A stretch of DNA of 64,000 nucleotides from NCBI GenBank assembly GCA_035546295.1, contig DATKBT010000031.1, positions 1 to 64,000 of the forward strand, read 5' to 3'. The translations under genes were made by a program, and so were the position numbers. Numbering within the stretch: position 1 is the stretch's first letter; every line of letters begins with the position of its first letter. The DNA is from DATKBT01 sp035546295. GTDB taxonomy: Bacteria > Acidobacteriota > Thermoanaerobaculia > Multivoradales > Multivoraceae. This document shows positions 1-7,586 of the stretch, piece by piece. The notes below the pieces were generated by a model. It was not told where the DNA came from. It was given only the letters and a program-made list of their open reading frames with translations, and searched no databases.

Positions 1-92
1 CGGAGGGTCGCGCCCTTCGCCTCGGTGGTGGTGTTCTTCGGCTTGGTGGCCTTCTTCGCCTTCTTCGTGGACGGCTTGTCGATCGTCGTCAT
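1..92 (-). CDS. N-terminus of a Lys/Thr-rich protein (partial)
   Basis: Only the first 30 codons lie in the window; the gene runs off the left edge. The visible product begins MTTIDKPSTKKAKKA and continues as a Lys/Thr/Pro-rich, probably disordered tail. The ATG at 92-90 is preceded by a clear GGAGG ribosome binding site about 9 nt upstream (in 98-108), which fixes the start. Such basic tails occur on nucleic-acid-binding proteins and on unrelated proteins, so no function is assigned. Confidence 0.6.
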   Translation of the reverse strand, partial: MTTIDKPSTKKAKKATKPKNTTTEAKGATL

Positions 93-261
93 GAGGGTTT
101 CCTCCCGGTGGCGCCCGGTGAATTCCAGGACGCGGAGGAACGTCTCGACGCGCGGCAACCGGGGCCGAAGGTGCCCACCAGGTGCCCACAAGCGGGGCTC
201 GCGACGACCTTCTCCCAAGCGCCGAACCGGCGGAAGCCCTTGCGCTGCAAGGAATTGGGAG

Positions 262-337
262 TGGTAGCCCGTACGGGATTCGAACCCGTGTTACCGGCGT
301 GAGAGGCCGGCGTCCTGAACCACTAGACGAACGGGCC
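262..337 (-). tRNA. tRNA-Glu (CTC)
   Basis: A full cloverleaf reads on the minus strand. The acceptor GGCCCGT (337-331) pairs with ACGGGCT, with a terminal G-U pair. The D-arm has TCGTCTAGTGG, the anticodon loop CCTCTCA gives CTC, and the T-arm has GGTTCGAATCC. Discriminator A is followed by an encoded CCA (264-262). The closely related layout of known tRNA-Glu supports the identity. Confidence 0.95.
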
Positions 338-353
338 GTCGCAGGAACTCGGA

Positions 354-382
354 ACGCTAACAGATCGGAATCGAGCCTTCAA
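354..382 (-). promoter_or_regulatory. Promoter of tRNA-Glu
   Basis: On the minus strand TTGAAG (382-377) and TAGCGT (359-354) are separated by 17 nt. Transcription would start near 347, about 10 nt before the mature tRNA 5' end. This is a sigma70-type assignment by pattern only. Confidence 0.5.
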
Positions 383-446
383 CGGTGCCCCACTCCGCCG
401 TCGGCTGCGCAGGTGGTCGGGTCCCTCGAATCGGCTCCCGCCGCGA

Positions 447-452
447 TAGGAT
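447..452 (+). promoter_or_regulatory. -10 element just upstream of the amidase gene (possible leaderless start)
   Basis: TAGGAT lies 8 nt before the GTG start at 461, so the transcript may begin at or within a base or two of the start codon. No convincing Shine-Dalgarno sequence is visible. No -35 match is obvious. Confidence 0.4.
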
Positions 453-460
453 GATCCTCG

Positions 461-2053
461 GTGCGCAGCGGTGCTCTCGCCTTCGGGCTCGCCGTTCTCC
501 TGGTCCTCCTCTCCCCACCCGGGGCGCTGAGCGCGCAGGAAGAGCTTCCCCCTCCGCCGGGGCCGGCGGAGGGATTCTTCGGCAGCGGAGTCGGCTGGCT
601 CGAGGTCGACGGCACGCGGCGTGAGCTGCCCTACACGCTGACCATCCAGGGGCCGGTGGTCGCGCTGGCGAGCGTTGCCGACTACGTGGGGGGTGAGCTC
701 GAGCTCGGGCCGCTGGGGCAACAGCACATCCTGCGCCTGTTCGGGGATGAGTTCGTGCTCGGACCGGACAGCGCGGTGATGACGCAGGGGGAGCAGATCC
801 TGCCGCTCTCTCGCCCGCCGATCGTCGGCCAGCGCGGACTGCAGGTTCCACTCTCCGCCCTCGAGCAGAGCTACGGCGACCGGCTCGGCTACGTCTTCCG
901 CTGGTCGGAGGCGACGCGCACCCTCGAGGTCGCCCGGCGGGGCGACCGCGGGCTCGCCCTGTCGATCGACCCGGTCCACATCGCCGGCGTGACGACCCTG
1001 GTCCTCGAGCTCGGTGAGGACGTGCGGTGGCGGGCGCAGCCCACCGACGACGGGCTCGAGATCCTGTTCCCCGGCCGGACGCTCCAGCTCTCGGGGCGAT
1101 CGCCGCGCGGCACCGACCTGGTCCGCGACATCCTGGTCGGGCGCGACCGGGTGCGCCTGCGGCTCGACGATCGCGCCGAGGCGGCCGAGCCCTACCGGGT
1201 GAGCCGGGGGGGGCGCGTCCAGCTCGTCATCGACGTCTCACAACGTCGCGACCCGGTGTTCCGCAGCGACTCCAGCAACGAGACCTCGACACGGGCCTGG
1301 CAGGGGACCACGATCGTGGTCGATCCCGGTCACGGCGGCGCCGAGACCGGCGCGATCGGTCCGGGCGGAACGCTCGAGAAGGACCTCACCCTGCTGCTGG
1401 CCCGGGCGCTCGAGCGGCGCCTCGAAGCCCGGCTGCCGGTGAGGGTCGTGCTCACCCGCGACGCCGACGCCACGCTCGATCACGCAACCAGGACGGCGAT
1501 CGCCAATCAGAACCGGGCGGCTCTCTTCCTCTCGATCCACCTCAACTCCGAGGCCGGGCGCAGCCGCGCGCGGGGGGCGGAGACCTTCTTCCTCGACAGC
1601 TCGGCGAGCGACGCGGCGGCGGCGGCATCGGCGGCGTTCGAGAACCGGCAGATCGAGGCGGGCGTGACGACGGCGGACGAGGGGGAGGGCCAGGGCCTCG
1701 CCGAGGAGGACGACCTCGGCCTGCAGCTCCTGCTCTGGGACCTCGCGCAGAGCAGCCATCTGTCGAAGAGCCAGCGACTCGCGGCGCTCATCCAGCAGGA
1801 GCTCAACGAGGCCCTCGATCTCCGCGACCGCGGCGTCAAGCAGGCGCCGTTTCGGGTGCTCACCGGCGCGACGATGCCGGCGGTGCTGGTCGAGCTCGGC
1901 TTCCTCTCCAACCCCGAGGAGGAGGCCCTGCTCAACGACCCCGCCTACCGGCTGTCGCTGGTCGATGCGCTGGTCGACGCGGTGGTCCGGTTCCAGAGCA
2001 TGGACGACAGCGAGCAGAGGTCTGCGGCGGTGGCGGCGGGGCAGCCGCATTGA
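461..2053 (+). CDS. N-acetylmuramoyl-L-alanine amidase (Amidase_3), exported
   Basis: Zinc amidase that cleaves the bond between MurNAc and the peptide stem during cell separation and wall turnover. The GTG start gives an N-terminal signal peptide (hydrophobic core about residues 6-20, then LSAQ). Residues ~25-270 hold a copper-amine-oxidase-like/AMIN-type envelope-targeting region. The catalytic domain spans ~285-510. Expected zinc ligands are His291 (in DPGHGG), Glu306 (LEKD) and His360 (SIHLN), with catalytic Glu478 (VELGFLSNPEE). At 530 aa it has the size of AmiC-like enzymes. The stop overlaps the TTG start of the next gene by 4 nt, so it heads an amidase-gerM-murI operon. Confidence 0.93.
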   Translation: MRSGALAFGLAVLLVLLSPPGALSAQEELPPPPGPAEGFFGSGVGWLEVDGTRRELPYTLTIQGPVVALASVADYVGGELELGPLGQQHILRLFGDEFVLGPDSAVMTQGEQILPLSRPPIVGQRGLQVPLSALEQSYGDRLGYVFRWSEATRTLEVARRGDRGLALSIDPVHIAGVTTLVLELGEDVRWRAQPTDDGLEILFPGRTLQLSGRSPRGTDLVRDILVGRDRVRLRLDDRAEAAEPYRVSRGGRVQLVIDVSQRRDPVFRSDSSNETSTRAWQGTTIVVDPGHGGAETGAIGPGGTLEKDLTLLLARALERRLEARLPVRVVLTRDADATLDHATRTAIANQNRAALFLSIHLNSEAGRSRARGAETFFLDSSASDAAAAASAAFENRQIEAGVTTADEGEGQGLAEEDDLGLQLLLWDLAQSSHLSKSQRLAALIQQELNEALDLRDRGVKQAPFRVLTGATMPAVLVELGFLSNPEEEALLNDPAYRLSLVDALVDAVVRFQSMDDSEQRSAAVAAGQPH

Positions 2054-2661
2054 GCCGCTCGGCGGCGATCGCGCTGATCGGCGGGGCTTTGACGCTGATC
2101 GTGGTCGCGGTCCTCGTCCTGCGCTCCGAGACTGCGTCCTCGCCCGAAGCGCCGCCGCCGGCGACGATCGAGACCCTGCCCTCGGTCGAGCCGGGCGAGG
2201 GCGTCGTTGCCCGGCTCTACTTCCCCGGTCAGGACGAGCGGCTCCACGAAGTCGAGCGCGAGCTGCCGCTCGAGGGACCGCTCGAGGATCGTGCGCGCGT
2301 GCTCCTGCTGGCGCTGCTCGAAGGACCGGAAGCTGCTCGGGCCGAGCAGGCCGACGAGCTGTCGCCGGCGTTGCCCGACGGGGCCGGGATCCGGCACGTG
2401 TTCCAACCCGAGCCGGCGCTGCTGCTGGTCGACCTGGAGCCGCCCGAGCACCCGCAGGCGCTGGCGATGGGATCGCGCCAGGAGCTGCTCGCGGTCTACA
2501 GCCTGGTCAACACGCTGGTGGCGAACCTCGATGGGATCGAGCGGGTCAGCTTGCTGCTCGGGGGCGTGCAAGGGGCGACCTTCGCGGGCCACGTGGACAC
2601 CAGCCTCCCGCTGTCGGCGAATCGGCGACTGATCTCCGTCGCGCAGAGCCCCAGCGAGTGA
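2050..2661 (+). CDS. GerMN-domain membrane-anchored protein
   Basis: 203 aa. An N-terminal transmembrane anchor (about residues 5-24) is followed by a Pro/Ala linker and a GerMN (sporulation/germination-type) domain at ~50-195, recognised by the patterns VARLYFPGQD, ARVLLLALLEGP and YSLVNTLVANLDGIERVSLLLGG. Family function is unclear; GerM of Bacillus helps form the spore envelope, and in non-sporulating diderms this domain commonly follows an amidase gene as here. The start is the TTG at 2050 because it makes a TTGA overlap with the amidase stop. The stop overlaps murI by 4 nt. Confidence 0.85.
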   Translation: MSRSAAIALIGGALTLIVVAVLVLRSETASSPEAPPPATIETLPSVEPGEGVVARLYFPGQDERLHEVERELPLEGPLEDRARVLLLALLEGPEAARAEQADELSPALPDGAGIRHVFQPEPALLLVDLEPPEHPQALAMGSRQELLAVYSLVNTLVANLDGIERVSLLLGGVQGATFAGHVDTSLPLSANRRLISVAQSPSE

Positions 2662-3587
2662 GCCGCCCGCGGGCCGGTGCGCCCCGGAAGGAAGACCCCG
2701 CGACGCGGGAGCGAGCGGCCGCCGGGCTGTTCGTTGCGGCGACCGCGCCGGTCTCCGGCCGGAGCGGCCGCGGCGAGGCGCCGGCGCGCCGCGTGCTCGG
2801 CGTGTTCGACTCGGGCGTCGGCGGCTTGACCGTGGTCGCCCGCCTGCGCCAGGAGCTCCCCGGCGTCGACCTGGTCTACCTGGGCGATACCGCCCGCCTC
2901 CCGTACGGCACCAAGTCTCCCGCCACCGTGGCCCGCTACACGCGTCGCAACGTCGCCTTCCTCGTCGAGCGGGGAGTGGACGGAGTCGTCGTCGCCTGCA
3001 ACTCGGCATCGGCGATGGCGCTCGAGGGGCTCGAGGCCCCGGTGCCCGTGTGGGGCGTGATCGAGCCCGGAGCGCGCGCCGCCGCGCTCGCCAGCCGTGG
3101 CCGGATCGGGGTCCTGGCGACGGCGTCGACGGTGGCTTCGGGCGCCTACCCGCGGGCGGTTGCCAGGATCCGTCCCGATCTCGAAGTCGCGCAGCAGGCA
3201 TGCCCGCTGTTCGTGCCGCTGGTCGAGGAGGGATGGATCGACGACCCGGTGAGCGAGGCGATCGCGCGCCGGTACCTCGAGCCGCTGCTGGCTCGTGGGG
3301 TCGACACGCTGGTGCTGGGCTGCACCCACTACCCGCTGCTCGCGCCTCTGCTTCGCAGAGTGGTCGGCGAGGAGGTGCGGCTCGTCGACTCGGCGCAGAC
3401 GGTGAGCGCCGTCGTCGCGGCCGAGTTCGGGGCAGAGCCCGGTGGCTCGGGATCGCTGCGGTTGCTGGTGACCGACTGCGGACCCGGCTTCGAACGCCTG
3501 GCGCGGCGAATCGTGGGAGACGAGCTCGACCTCGAGCTGGTCGACGTCCCGGCGCGGGAGGCGAGCGGCGAGCGGCAGGAGCGGTAG
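2658..3587 (+). CDS. murI: Glutamate racemase
   Basis: Interconverts L- and D-glutamate to provide D-Glu for UDP-MurNAc peptide synthesis. The core starts at residue ~46 (VLGVFDSGVGG). The two catalytic cysteines are Cys114 (VACNSAS) and Cys222 (LGCTHYPLL), and Asp51 sits in the expected acidic position. With the GTG at 2658 (GTGA overlap with gerM) the product is 309 aa, some 45 residues longer than the usual enzyme. The extra N-terminus is Arg/Ala-rich, so a later start near the GTG at 2792 is possible. Placement in the amidase operon fits a wall-synthesis unit. Confidence 0.93.
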   Translation: MSRPRAGAPRKEDPATRERAAAGLFVAATAPVSGRSGRGEAPARRVLGVFDSGVGGLTVVARLRQELPGVDLVYLGDTARLPYGTKSPATVARYTRRNVAFLVERGVDGVVVACNSASAMALEGLEAPVPVWGVIEPGARAAALASRGRIGVLATASTVASGAYPRAVARIRPDLEVAQQACPLFVPLVEEGWIDDPVSEAIARRYLEPLLARGVDTLVLGCTHYPLLAPLLRRVVGEEVRLVDSAQTVSAVVAAEFGAEPGGSGSLRLLVTDCGPGFERLARRIVGDELDLELVDVPAREASGERQER

Positions 3588-3661
3588 GCGCGACGCAGAG
3601 GAGCCGGAGAGTCGGGCCGCGAATCCGAGCTCGGGCGGGCGCTGCCCCGGGACAGACCACT

Positions 3662-3667
3662 TAGAAT
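3662..3667 (+). promoter_or_regulatory. -10 element of a likely leaderless rph transcript
   Basis: TAGAAT ends 6 nt before the ATG at 3674, which places the expected transcription start on or next to the start codon. No ribosome binding site precedes the ATG. Confidence 0.5.
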
Positions 3668-3673
3668 CGCGAG

Positions 3674-4543
3674 ATGAGCAACGAGACACCGGCCTCCGCC
3701 TCGAGCCCTAATCATGGCTCCTCCGGACACCTCCGCCGCTCGGACGACCGTGACGCCGACCAGCTGCGTCCGGTCCGCCTCCTGACCGGGGTCTCCAAGT
3801 ACGCCGAGGGCTCGGTGCAGATCGATTGCGGGGACACGCGCGTGCTCGCCACGGCGAGTGTCGAGCGGCGCGTTCCTCCATTCCGCATCGACAGCGGGAT
3901 GGGTTGGGTGACTGCCGAGTATTCGATGCTGCCCCGCGCCACCCACACGCGGTCACAGCGCGAGGTGACCCGCGGCCGGCTCGGGGGACGCACGGCCGAG
4001 ATCCAGCGGCTGATCGGACGATCGCTGCGCTCGGTGGTCGACATGCGAGCGATGCCCGACCTCACCATCACCGTCGACTGCGACGTGCTGCAGGCGGACG
4101 GAGGCACGCGCACCGCGTCGATCACAGCCGGTTACGTGGCGCTGGCGTTGGCGCTCGGTCGGCTCTACCTCGCCGGCGATCTGGTGCGTTGGCCGCTGGT
4201 GGATTCGGTGGCCGCGGTGTCGGTGGGGCTGGTCGACGACGCGCCGTTGCTCGATCTCGACTACTCGGAGGACTCGGAGGCGCAGGTCGATCTCAACGTC
4301 GTCGCCACCGGCAGCGCCAGGCTGGTCGAGATCCAGGGCACCGGCGAGCGCCGCACCTTCGGTCGCGACGAGATGGACCGGCTGCTCGACCTCGCCTTCG
4401 CCGGCGTCGGCACCCTGGTCGAGCACCAGAACGAGGCGCTGGCGCCGGTGCTCGGCGACATCCGCTCGGCGGAGGAGCGGCGCTCGCGTCCGCCGGCCGA
4501 GCCGCGCCAGGAGTCCGAGCTCTGGGGCCCTCCGAAGGGGTAG
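3674..4543 (+). CDS. rph: Ribonuclease PH
   Basis: Phosphorolytic 3'-5' exoribonuclease that trims tRNA 3' ends. 289 aa, slightly longer than the usual ~240 because of a short N-terminal tail and a ~40-residue C-terminal tail. Recognised by LRPVRLLTGVSKYAEGSV, GDTRVLATASVE, GWVTAEYSMLPRAT, the phosphate-binding region RGRLGGRTAEIQRLIGRSLR and DVLQADGGTRTASITAG. It follows murI in the same direction with an 86-nt gap and probably has its own promoter (see 3662). Many bacteria place rdgB next; here the next gene is convergent. Confidence 0.95.
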   Translation: MSNETPASASSPNHGSSGHLRRSDDRDADQLRPVRLLTGVSKYAEGSVQIDCGDTRVLATASVERRVPPFRIDSGMGWVTAEYSMLPRATHTRSQREVTRGRLGGRTAEIQRLIGRSLRSVVDMRAMPDLTITVDCDVLQADGGTRTASITAGYVALALALGRLYLAGDLVRWPLVDSVAAVSVGLVDDAPLLDLDYSEDSEAQVDLNVVATGSARLVEIQGTGERRTFGRDEMDRLLDLAFAGVGTLVEHQNEALAPVLGDIRSAEERRSRPPAEPRQESELWGPPKG

Positions 4544-4601
4544 CTTCAGCCGAACGGGATCGGAGCCGGCGCTCTCTGTGCGCCGGCGGAGCCCGCGTCC
4601 C

Positions 4602-5648
4602 TCAGACCCTCTCCCCCCTGACGGTGAACTCGACGATGGGTGCGAGCTCGCTCGTGGTGTGGAGCTTGACGGTGCCGTTGAACTTGCCGGACGGCGCCGA
4701 ATCCTTGTCGAACCACAGGTCCAGGAACCAGTCGTGGTCGGTCTGGCCCTCGTGCAGCTCGCTCTCGAGGTTGGGGATGTCGGTCTCGATCTTGGTGATC
4801 TGCAGGGCCTCGGCCTTCTCGAGGAAGTGCTGGACACGAAGCGTGGTGCCGTAACGGTCCTCGTCCTCTGGAATCGAGAAGGTGCCGAAGTCCAAGCGTG
4901 GCGGCGTCACCGCGACCACCGGGCGTACGAAGCCCGAGACCGGGATCGAGAACAGCTTCTGCTTCTCGTGCGTGGTGTGGACCCTGACGAAACCGGTGAG
5001 CGGCCCGACCTGGACGTCGGGATCGAGGACGCCGATCACACGGTACTGGGGTCCCTCGAAGCCGGCGATCCGCTCCGCCGGCTCGGCCGCGCGAAAGCTG
5101 ACGTCGAGCGCCGGCACCGTCGACTCCACGCGCTCGATGGTGAACTCGCGCGGATTGTCGGCGACGACTGTCTGGGCGATCTCACCACGCTCCTGGAAAC
5201 CGCGGTAGACGGTGTAGTGGAAGAAGCCCGGCTTGGCGGCCAGATAGGGAACCGACTCGAGGTTGACCTGCAGCAGGATCTTCGGATTGGTGGGGTCGTT
5301 GGTGAGGATGGCGGCGGTGACCCGCGACGCGCCCTCGAGGACCTCGGTGTCGATCGCGAGGGTGACCTCGCCGGTTCCTCCCGGTGCGATCTCGGTGTCG
5401 GCGGCTACGACCATGCACGCGCAGCTCGAGCCGGTGTCGAGGATCGTCAAGGGCTCGGTCCCCTGGTTCTGAACCTTGAAATTCGTCTCGAGCTTGCTGC
5501 CGCGCGGGTGCTGGCCGAGATCGAGGACGGTCTTCGGCACCACGGCCTTCGGCCCCGTCGACGACTGGGCCGCGAGGTCGAGGGAGGGAGCGAGCGCGAG
5601 CGGGAGCAGGGCCAGGGCGAGGAGCGGAAGGCGGCGGATGTTCATCAT
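4602..5648 (-). CDS. Exported DUF1573 protein
   Basis: 348 aa. An N-terminal signal peptide (residues 1-27, ending LAAQ) is followed by an Ig-like DUF1573 domain at ~35-140. That domain shows VLDLGQHPRGSKLETNFKVQNQGTEPL with the typical SSCAC motif near residue 80. The remainder is probably further beta-sandwich repeats. The family is periplasmic or surface-located and is thought to mediate binding; no enzymatic role is known. The start ATGATG is preceded by GAGGATCC-type purines. It converges on rph with a 58-nt gap. Confidence 0.8.
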   Translation of the reverse strand: MMNIRRLPLLALALLPLALAPSLDLAAQSSTGPKAVVPKTVLDLGQHPRGSKLETNFKVQNQGTEPLTILDTGSSCACMVVAADTEIAPGGTGEVTLAIDTEVLEGASRVTAAILTNDPTNPKILLQVNLESVPYLAAKPGFFHYTVYRGFQERGEIAQTVVADNPREFTIERVESTVPALDVSFRAAEPAERIAGFEGPQYRVIGVLDPDVQVGPLTGFVRVHTTHEKQKLFSIPVSGFVRPVVAVTPPRLDFGTFSIPEDEDRYGTTLRVQHFLEKAEALQITKIETDIPNLESELHEGQTDHDWFLDLWFDKDSAPSGKFNGTVKLHTTSELAPIVEFTVRGERV

Positions 5649-6120
5649 CGGAGGATCCTCAGCGCGGGAGAGAGGTCAGGTGCGGGGGTGCGACGGCGCC
5701 AGCCCGGTCACCTGGGGGCACCGTGGCCGCGCGAACGGTGGCCGCGCGACACGGACGCGACCGGACTGCAGGACCGAGCCACGAGCCAGAGGCGATCCGC
5801 GGTCGAGCTGCAGGGGCCGGCGTAGAAAGAGCACGAGCCGCGCCGCTCGCGTCGCGCGCGGAGTCTACCATGGAATCCGAGCCTCCCGGCGTGGCAGGGG
5901 ATCGGCGAGCCACCACCCGGGAACCGGCCAAAGGGCCGAGGAGCAGCAGCCGGGGAGATCCCCGTCGCTCGTTCCTCGGAGACTGCTACGGGCCGCGGCG
6001 CCCGCGCGCGGTGCTCAGTGCGGTACGCCTGGCCGAGGAGGCGCCCTCGAGCCGCGGGAGCGGCCCTGTTAACATGCCGCTCTCGTACGGCCGACGGTTT
6101 GACTCCGAGCGCGAGCCGCC
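5649..6120. other. Intergenic region between divergent DUF1573 gene and mpl
   Basis: 472 nt with no convincing gene. It holds a short direct duplication of GTGGCCGCGCGA (around 5724-5750), and near its right end an extended -10 box. Both flanking genes point away from it, so it must carry both promoters. Confidence 0.6.
6067..6075 (+). promoter_or_regulatory. Extended -10 promoter for mpl
   Basis: TGTTAACAT: a TG dinucleotide one base before TAACAT, about 45 nt upstream of the mpl ATG. No -35 box is apparent, which is usual for extended -10 promoters. Confidence 0.4.
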
Positions 6121-7521
6121 ATGGACGTCCATTTCATCGCGATCGGGGGCACCGGCATGGCGCCGCTCGCGTGTCTGCTGAAACGGCAGGGGCATCGGGT
6201 GCGCGGTACGGACGGCCCGCTCTATCCCCCGATGAGCGACCTGCTCGCGGAGGCCGGCATCGAGCCGCTCGTGGGCTTCGATCCGAAGCACCTGGACCCG
6301 GCCCCCGACCTGGTGATCGTCGGCAATGCGGTGGTGCGCAGCAACGTCGAGGCGGTCGAGACCGAGCGCCGCGGCATCGAGAGGATCTCGATGCCGCAGG
6401 CGATCGCGCGGTTCCTGCTCGAGGACCGCGAGCCGCTGGTCGTGGTCGGCACCCACGGCAAGACCACCACCACCAGCCTGGCGGCCTGGGTCTACGCCGA
6501 GTGCGGCCGGGATCCCGGCTTCCTGATCGGCGGCGTCCCGAAGGGGTTCGGCGTCAGCTTCCGGCTGGGAACCGGGTCCCGCTTCGTGATCGAGGGGGAC
6601 GAGTACAACGCCGCCTACTTCGACCGTGGTCCGAAGTTCCTGCACTACCGGCCGCAGACCGTGATCTTCACCCACGCGGAGTTCGACCACGCGGACCTCT
6701 ACCGCGACGAGGACGAGCTGTTCGGCCGCTTCGCGGAGCTGATCTCGCGGCTGCCGAGCAGCGGACGGCTCTTCGCCTGCTGGGATCAGGAGTCGGTGCG
6801 GCGGCTCTCCGGGAGCGCATCGTGCGAGATCGTGCGATACGGGCTGGAGCCGGGTGCCGACGTCGTCGCCACCGGCATCGAGCCCGCCGCAGACGGCACG
6901 TGGTTCTCGGTCGTGACCGAAGGCCGTGAGGTGCGTCTGCGGCTGCCGCTGTGGGGTCGCCACAACGTGAGCAACGCGCTCGCGGTGTGGGCCGCGGCGC
7001 GAGCCGACGGCATCGATCCCGCCGCGATCGCCGAGGCGCTCGCCAGCTTCGGCGGCGTGCGCCGGCGCCTGGAGGAGGTCGGCGAGGCCGGCGGGGTGCT
7101 GGTCGTCGACGACTTCGCTCATCACCCCACGGAAGTCGGCGCCTCGATCGAGGCCCTGCGCGCCCGCTACCCCGGACGACGGCTCCGGGTGCTGTTCGAG
7201 CCGCGCAGCCTGACCGCCGGCCGTCGCCAGTTCCACGCCGCCTACCTGCGGGCGTTCGGCGGCGCCGACGAGGTCCTGCTCGCGCCCGTCTTCCACCGGG
7301 AGCGGCTCGGCCACGCCGAGGCGCTCGACGTCGAGGCGCTGGCCGCAGCGCTCGGCGAGCGTGGCGTGGCGGCGACGGCGTTCGAGTCGGTCGCCGCCTT
7401 GCGCGCGCGGGCGGTCGCGACGGCGGCGGCGGGAGACGTGCTGGCGACGATGTCCTCGGGCGCCTTCGAGGGGCTGCCCCGAAACCTGCTCGGGGACCTT
7501 CGGGACAGGCGCCGCGCCTGA
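6121..7521 (+). CDS. mpl: UDP-N-acetylmuramate:L-Ala-gamma-D-Glu-meso-Dap ligase
   Basis: Mur ligase of peptidoglycan recycling: it joins salvaged tripeptide to UDP-MurNAc in the cytoplasm. 466 aa. The N-terminal Rossmann domain begins HFIAIGGTGMAPLA. The ATP-binding P-loop GTHGKTTTT lies at ~109-117 with Lys114, followed by EGDEYNAAYFD and FTHAEFDHADLY, and the C-terminal domain shows DDFAHHPTEV. The phrase GGVPKGFGVSF and EGDEYNAAY favour Mpl over MurC. Its presence implies that the cell recycles wall peptides. Confidence 0.92.
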   Translation: MDVHFIAIGGTGMAPLACLLKRQGHRVRGTDGPLYPPMSDLLAEAGIEPLVGFDPKHLDPAPDLVIVGNAVVRSNVEAVETERRGIERISMPQAIARFLLEDREPLVVVGTHGKTTTTSLAAWVYAECGRDPGFLIGGVPKGFGVSFRLGTGSRFVIEGDEYNAAYFDRGPKFLHYRPQTVIFTHAEFDHADLYRDEDELFGRFAELISRLPSSGRLFACWDQESVRRLSGSASCEIVRYGLEPGADVVATGIEPAADGTWFSVVTEGREVRLRLPLWGRHNVSNALAVWAAARADGIDPAAIAEALASFGGVRRRLEEVGEAGGVLVVDDFAHHPTEVGASIEALRARYPGRRLRVLFEPRSLTAGRRQFHAAYLRAFGGADEVLLAPVFHRERLGHAEALDVEALAAALGERGVAATAFESVAALRARAVATAAAGDVLATMSSGAFEGLPRNLLGDLRDRRRA

Positions 7522-7586
7522 GGAGCTGCTACCCGCTCTGCTAGGCTTTCTCCGAGTTTTCTCCCAGCGGCTTCGTTCCGACGATC

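Noticed and set aside
4743..5648. Possible frameshift in the DUF1573 gene, from overlapping frames on both strands
   Set aside because: The 348-aa frame is continuous from signal peptide to stop; other frames lack any domain.
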